Source: Actinomycetota bacterium (GTDB lineage: Bacteria > Actinomycetota > Acidimicrobiia > Spongiisociales > ZC4RG35). From it: 19,226 nucleotides of DNA. Where the stretch lies: positions 1-19,226 of the forward strand of contig JAKEHF010000161.1 of the NCBI GenBank assembly GCA_022615295.1. Reading direction: 5' to 3'. Below, one piece after another: positions 16,609 through 19,226 of the stretch (positions are counted from its first letter, which is position 1; each line of letters starts with the position of its first letter). Below the pieces are notes generated by a model. That model did no database searches, was not told the DNA's origin, and saw only the letters and a program-made list of their open reading frames with translations. A program made the position numbers and the translations under genes.

Positions 16609-16614
16609 TACCCT
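16609..16614 (+). promoter_or_regulatory. Possible -10 box of nucS
   Basis: TACCCT lies in the 17-base gap after the DUF454 gene, 9 bases before the GTG at 16624, the same spacing as at coxB. It could give nucS its own leaderless transcript. GC-rich surroundings hold no clear -35 element. Confidence 0.35.
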
Positions 16615-16623
16615 CGCCGGCCC

Positions 16624-17286
16624 GTGAGACTGGTGATCGCCCGTTGCAGTGTCGACTACACGGGTCGGCTCACGGCCCATCTCCCCGAGGCCATCCGTCT
16701 CATCATGGTCAAGGCCGACGGGACCCTCGCCATCCATTCCGATGGGAACGCCTCGAAACCCCTCAACTGGATGGTGGCCCCGAACCAGATCGAGACCGAC
16801 GAGGGTCGCTGGGTGGTCAGCAATGGCAAGGGCGAGATGCTGACGATCCACCTGAACGAGGTCTTCGAGGACGTCACCCACGTCCTCGGCGACGACCCGG
16901 GTCTGCAAAAGGACGGGGTCGAGACACATCTCCAGGAGCTCCTCGCCGCCAGACCATGGGTGCTCGAGGAGGGTCTCGTGCTCCTGAGACGCGAGTACCC
17001 CACCGACATCGGTCCCATCGATCTCCTCTGCGCCGATGGGGACGGGAACACCGTCGCCGTCGAGGTGAAGAGACGGGGTGAGATCGACGGTGTCACCCAG
17101 ATCGCCCGCTATCTGGAGCGTCTTGGAAACGACCCACGTCTGGTCCCGGTGCGGGGCATCCTCGCCGCGCAGAGCATCACCCCCCAGGCGAGAGTCATGG
17201 CGGAGGCCGCCGGGATCGTGGCCATCGAGGTCGACTATGACGGTCTGAGAGAGGCGGAGAGGGCCGACCTCCGTCTCTTCGACTGA
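16624..17286 (+). CDS. nucS: Mismatch-specific endonuclease NucS (EndoMS)
   Basis: In Actinobacteria and archaea lacking MutS-MutL, this enzyme cuts both strands at certain mismatches and provides non-canonical mismatch repair. The 220 residues match the family length. The N-terminal DNA-binding and dimerisation domain begins RLVIARCSVDYTGRL. The PD-(D/E)XK nuclease core has Asp133 in GPIDLL and Glu147-Val-Lys149 in VAVEVKRRGEIDG. The C-terminus ends in DLRLFD, which resembles the sliding-clamp-binding peptide described for actinobacterial NucS. The GTG at 16624 gives the usual N-terminus; the in-frame upstream sequence is antisense-like filler from the neighbour. The stop overlaps the trmL start by one base (TGATG). 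Confidence 0.94.
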   Translation: MRLVIARCSVDYTGRLTAHLPEAIRLIMVKADGTLAIHSDGNASKPLNWMVAPNQIETDEGRWVVSNGKGEMLTIHLNEVFEDVTHVLGDDPGLQKDGVETHLQELLAARPWVLEEGLVLLRREYPTDIGPIDLLCADGDGNTVAVEVKRRGEIDGVTQIARYLERLGNDPRLVPVRGILAAQSITPQARVMAEAAGIVAIEVDYDGLREAERADLRLFD

Positions 17287-17747
17287 TGTTCGAGATCGTT
17301 CTCTACACACCGGAGATACCACCCAACACCGGCAGCACGATGCGGCTGGCCGCGGTGACCGGGTGCCGTCTCCATCTCATCGAGCCCCTCGGGTTCGAGA
17401 TGGAGGACGCCCGGCTCCGTCGGGCGGGGATGGACTACCGCGACCGTGCGGTGGTCACCGTCCACCCCGACCTCGAGAGCTGGTTGGAGGGGCGGCCGCC
17501 CCGTGTCCATGCCTTCACGGTCGATGGCGAGATCTTGTACGACGACATCGCCTATCAGCAGGGTGACGCCCTCTTGTTCGGGCCGGAGTCGGTGGGGTTG
17601 CCGAACGTGGTCAAGAACGCCGAGTGGGTCACCGGAAGGGCGCGGCTCCCCATGGTCGCCGGGGTCAGATCGATCAATCTCGCCAACGCCGTGGCCATCG
17701 TGGTCTACGAAGCCTGGCGTCAGCATGCCTTCCGGGGCTCGGCCTAG
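17286..17747 (+). CDS. trmL: tRNA (cytidine/uridine-34 2'-O)-methyltransferase TrmL
   Basis: This SPOUT-class enzyme methylates the ribose of the wobble nucleotide in certain leucine tRNAs, using S-adenosylmethionine. At 153 residues it is close to the E. coli enzyme. Landmarks of the trefoil-knot fold are EIPPNTGSTMRLAAVTG (10-26), the loop LLFGPESVGLP, and the knot-forming C-terminal SINLANAVAIVVYEAWRQ. HLIEPLGFEMEDARLRRAGMDY is the usual central segment, with the Arg/Asp contacts to the tRNA. It is coupled to nucS by a TGATG overlap, and its stop shares CTAG with that of the convergent dipeptidase. Confidence 0.94.
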   Translation: MFEIVLYTPEIPPNTGSTMRLAAVTGCRLHLIEPLGFEMEDARLRRAGMDYRDRAVVTVHPDLESWLEGRPPRVHAFTVDGEILYDDIAYQQGDALLFGPESVGLPNVVKNAEWVTGRARLPMVAGVRSINLANAVAIVVYEAWRQHAFRGSA

Positions 17748-19078
17748 CCGAGCAGTCTGAAGGCGATCGCCTCGGCGAGGGTGGCCCGTTCCAGGTCAGC
17801 CACGTCCTGGCTCTCGTTGGGGGCGTGGATGGCAGAAGTCGGGTCGCCGCACCCCACGACCAGGATCGGTGCCTCGGGGTAGAGATCGGCGAAGGTGGCG
17901 ATGAAGGGGATCGAGCCCCCGGCGCCCATCTCGACGGCATCCGTCCCGTACGCCTCGGCGAAGGCCTCCTTCCAGACCTTGACCGCGAGGCTGTCGGTTT
18001 CGAGGGTCGTGGCCTCGCCCATCTCCTCATGGAAGAACTCGAGACTGGCCCCCCAAGGGACGTTGGCGAGGAGATGGCTCTTCAACGCCTCCAGCGCCTT
18101 CGCCGCGTCCTGGCCCGGTGGTATCCGCAGGCTCACCTTGGCCCTGGCGACCGGCACCAGCTGGTTGATCGCCTCCGCAACGGGCGGTGCGTCGATGGCG
18201 AGGACCGAGATCGCCGGGCGTGACCAGAGACGAGAGGGGAGCGAACCGGATCCGATCAGCTCCAGCCCATCGACGGCGCCGGTGAGGGCCCGGGCCATCT
18301 CCTCGGGAACTGTCATGGCGTTGGTGAGCTCTTCGTCGACGAGACCGGGCACGGCGACTGTGCCGTCGTCGTTGTGGAGGCTGGCCAGGAGCCGGGAGAG
18401 TGTCATCAGCGCATCGGGGACCACACCGCCGTATTGACCTGAATGGACCGCCGAGGCCAGCGTCCGCAGCTCGAGTTTGACCGCCACCACCCCACGCAGC
18501 GAGGTGAGCAGGCCGGGGACGCCCACCTGCCAGTTGCCCCCATCACCGATCACGATCACGTCGGGGTGGAGCAGGTCGGCGTACCTGTCCAGGATGACGG
18601 GGAGCCCGACAGAGCCGGCCTCCTCCTCACCCTCGAAGAAGAGCTGGACACCCAACGGCAGGTCGTCGCCGTGGGCTGCCACCGCACCAAGATGCATGAC
18701 GATCCCCGACTTGTCGTCGGAGGCCCCCCGGCCGTAGATCCGGCCATCCTTCTCGAAGGGCTCGAAGGGCCCGGTCTCCCACTCGTTCGCGGGCCCCGCG
18801 GGCTGGACGTCGTAATGCGCATACAGGAGCAGGGTCGGTGCCCCCACCGGGGCGGGTCTCTCGGCGAACACCGCGGGATGGCCGATCTCGCTCTCGAGAA
18901 GCTGGGCGTTGGAGAAGCCGGCGTCGGCGACGACGTCCCGGATCCTCGCCGCGGTCTCGCGCACCTTTGCGGGGTCATGACCGTGGGCGCTCACCGACTC
19001 CATGCGCACCAGGTCGAACAGCAGGTCCTTGAGACGTGGCATGTCGGCGGCCACCGCCGCCCTCAGGTCGTCGTGCAT
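17744..19078 (-). CDS. M20 family metallopeptidase (dipeptidase)
   Basis: This is a cytosolic two-zinc peptidase of the M20 (ArgE/DapE/carnosinase-like) family, 444 residues, with no signal peptide. The first metal site is His88 and Asp90 in YAHYDVQPA. The bridging Asp121 is in GRGASDDKSG. The catalytic Glu151 and metal-binding Glu152 are in EGEEEAGS, with a further Asp in VIGDGGNW. The lid (dimerisation) domain carries VHSGQYGGVVPDAL, and a late His in AIHAPNES completes the metal site. The closest pattern is the M20 dipeptidase group rather than DapE. The ATG at 19078 is preferred over the in-frame extension to 19177, which reads through the repeat array. TAGCCT lies 7 bases upstream, with no Shine-Dalgarno sequence. 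Confidence 0.93.
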   Translation of the reverse strand: MHDDLRAAVAADMPRLKDLLFDLVRMESVSAHGHDPAKVRETAARIRDVVADAGFSNAQLLESEIGHPAVFAERPAPVGAPTLLLYAHYDVQPAGPANEWETGPFEPFEKDGRIYGRGASDDKSGIVMHLGAVAAHGDDLPLGVQLFFEGEEEAGSVGLPVILDRYADLLHPDVIVIGDGGNWQVGVPGLLTSLRGVVAVKLELRTLASAVHSGQYGGVVPDALMTLSRLLASLHNDDGTVAVPGLVDEELTNAMTVPEEMARALTGAVDGLELIGSGSLPSRLWSRPAISVLAIDAPPVAEAINQLVPVARAKVSLRIPPGQDAAKALEALKSHLLANVPWGASLEFFHEEMGEATTLETDSLAVKVWKEAFAEAYGTDAVEMGAGGSIPFIATFADLYPEAPILVVGCGDPTSAIHAPNESQDVADLERATLAEAIAFRLLG

Positions 19079-19085
19079 GCCACGG

Positions 19086-19091
19086 AGGCTA
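19086..19091 (-). promoter_or_regulatory. Candidate -10 box of the dipeptidase gene
   Basis: TAGCCT on the - strand is followed by 7 bases and the ATG at 19078. It is identical to the box before the molybdopterin oxidoreductase. The upstream bases, where a -35 element would lie, are part of a perfect inverted repeat. Confidence 0.45.
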
Positions 19092-19097
19092 CCCGGG

Positions 19098-19115
19098 GGA
19101 GGGGCCGGCCCCTCC
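19098..19115. repeat. 18-bp perfect palindrome
   Basis: GGAGGGGCCGGCCCCTCC reads the same on both strands with no loop. It lies just upstream of the dipeptidase's candidate -10 box, at roughly -35 to -20 relative to it. It may be a regulator-binding site or simply the first element of the adjacent hairpin array. Confidence 0.7.
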
Positions 19116-19226
19116 GGCACTTCGTGCCACCTCCCCTGTCGGCCTGCGGCCTTACCCCCTCCGGCCCTGCGGGCCACCTCCCCTGTCGGCCTGCGGCCTT
19201 ACCCCCTCCGGCCCTGCGGGCCACCT
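19116..19226. repeat. Hairpin array including 47-bp tandem repeat, continuing past the edge
   Basis: Two exact copies of a 47-base unit occupy 19127-19173 and 19174-19220, and the first six bases of a third end the window. Each unit carries two small hairpins: GGCC-TGC-GGCC (19141-19151, 19188-19198) and GGCCC-TGC-GGGCC (19163-19175, 19210-19222). A diverged hairpin, GGCAC-TTC-GTGCC (19116-19128), precedes the array, flanked by the same CCCCTCC and ACCTCCCC sequences. 47 is not a multiple of three, so the array is not a peptide repeat. On the - strand each larger hairpin is framed by GGAGGTGG and CCGGAGGGG. It looks REP-like. Its full length is unknown because it runs off the right edge. Confidence 0.85.

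Noticed and set aside
16420..17322. 300-codon open frame antisense to nucS
   Set aside because: Shadow of nucS; composition dominated by Asp, Gly, Val and His without any fold motif.
19079..19177. N-terminal extension of the dipeptidase by 33 codons
   Set aside because: It translates the 47-bp repeat and the palindrome, is Gly/Arg/Pro filler, and passes the candidate -10 box. The protein family starts at the ATG at 19078.
19127..19226. CRISPR array
   Set aside because: The repeats are contiguous 47-bp tandem units with no variable spacers, and no cas genes are nearby.

Overview
The window is one dense stretch of a GC-rich (roughly two-thirds G+C by eye) bacterial chromosome, about 99% coding, with no gap above 150 bases between genes. 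A NucS-type mismatch endonuclease, a free-standing 5'-3' exonuclease, frequent GTG starts and apparently leaderless promoters with TANNNT -10 boxes point to an actinobacterium. The gene style fits Acidimicrobiia or a related environmental lineage, but that placement is an inference. No RNA genes, CRISPR, integrase, transposase or phage genes were seen.

Layout. (1) 1-4633, + strand: a 5'-truncated thioredoxin-like protein with a CX4C site, then a caa3-type cytochrome c oxidase operon: subunit II with a fused cytochrome c, a long subunit I, subunit III and a small subunit IV, mostly overlapping start-to-stop. (2) 4638-6673, + strand: a class V aminotransferase and an ACT-less phosphoglycerate dehydrogenase, probably the first two steps of serine synthesis, attached 4 bases behind the oxidase operon. 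(3) 6670-9008, - strand: a YbdK-type carboxylate-amine ligase and a multi-pass membrane protein of unknown function. (4) 9104-10633, + strand: a membrane-anchored sulfite-oxidase-family molybdopterin protein. (5) 10637-12724, - strand: a small helical protein, a two-domain rhodanese and an unknown 320-residue protein, coupled by overlaps. (6) 12713-13585, + strand: the exonuclease, whose start overlaps that of the divergent small protein. (7) 13582-16102, - strand: class II fructose-bisphosphate aldolase, NhaA antiporter and a 56-residue zinc ribbon, each overlapping the next by ATGA. (8) 16196-17747, + strand: a DUF454 membrane protein, NucS and TrmL. (9) 17744-19078, - strand: an M20 dipeptidase, with an inverted repeat and a 47-bp tandem array of small hairpins upstream that runs off the right edge.

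Most of this is housekeeping: respiration, serine and sugar metabolism, ion homeostasis, DNA repair and tRNA modification. I found no convincing new defence or mobile system. The more unusual signals are in the gene architecture. At least seven starts have a TANNNT box 6-9 bases upstream and no Shine-Dalgarno sequence, which suggests leaderless transcription. One pair of such starts is divergent and overlapping. Three of the four convergent junctions share a single CTAG as both stop codons. The hairpin array at the edge and the aldolase-NhaA-zinc-ribbon operon also deserve a look.
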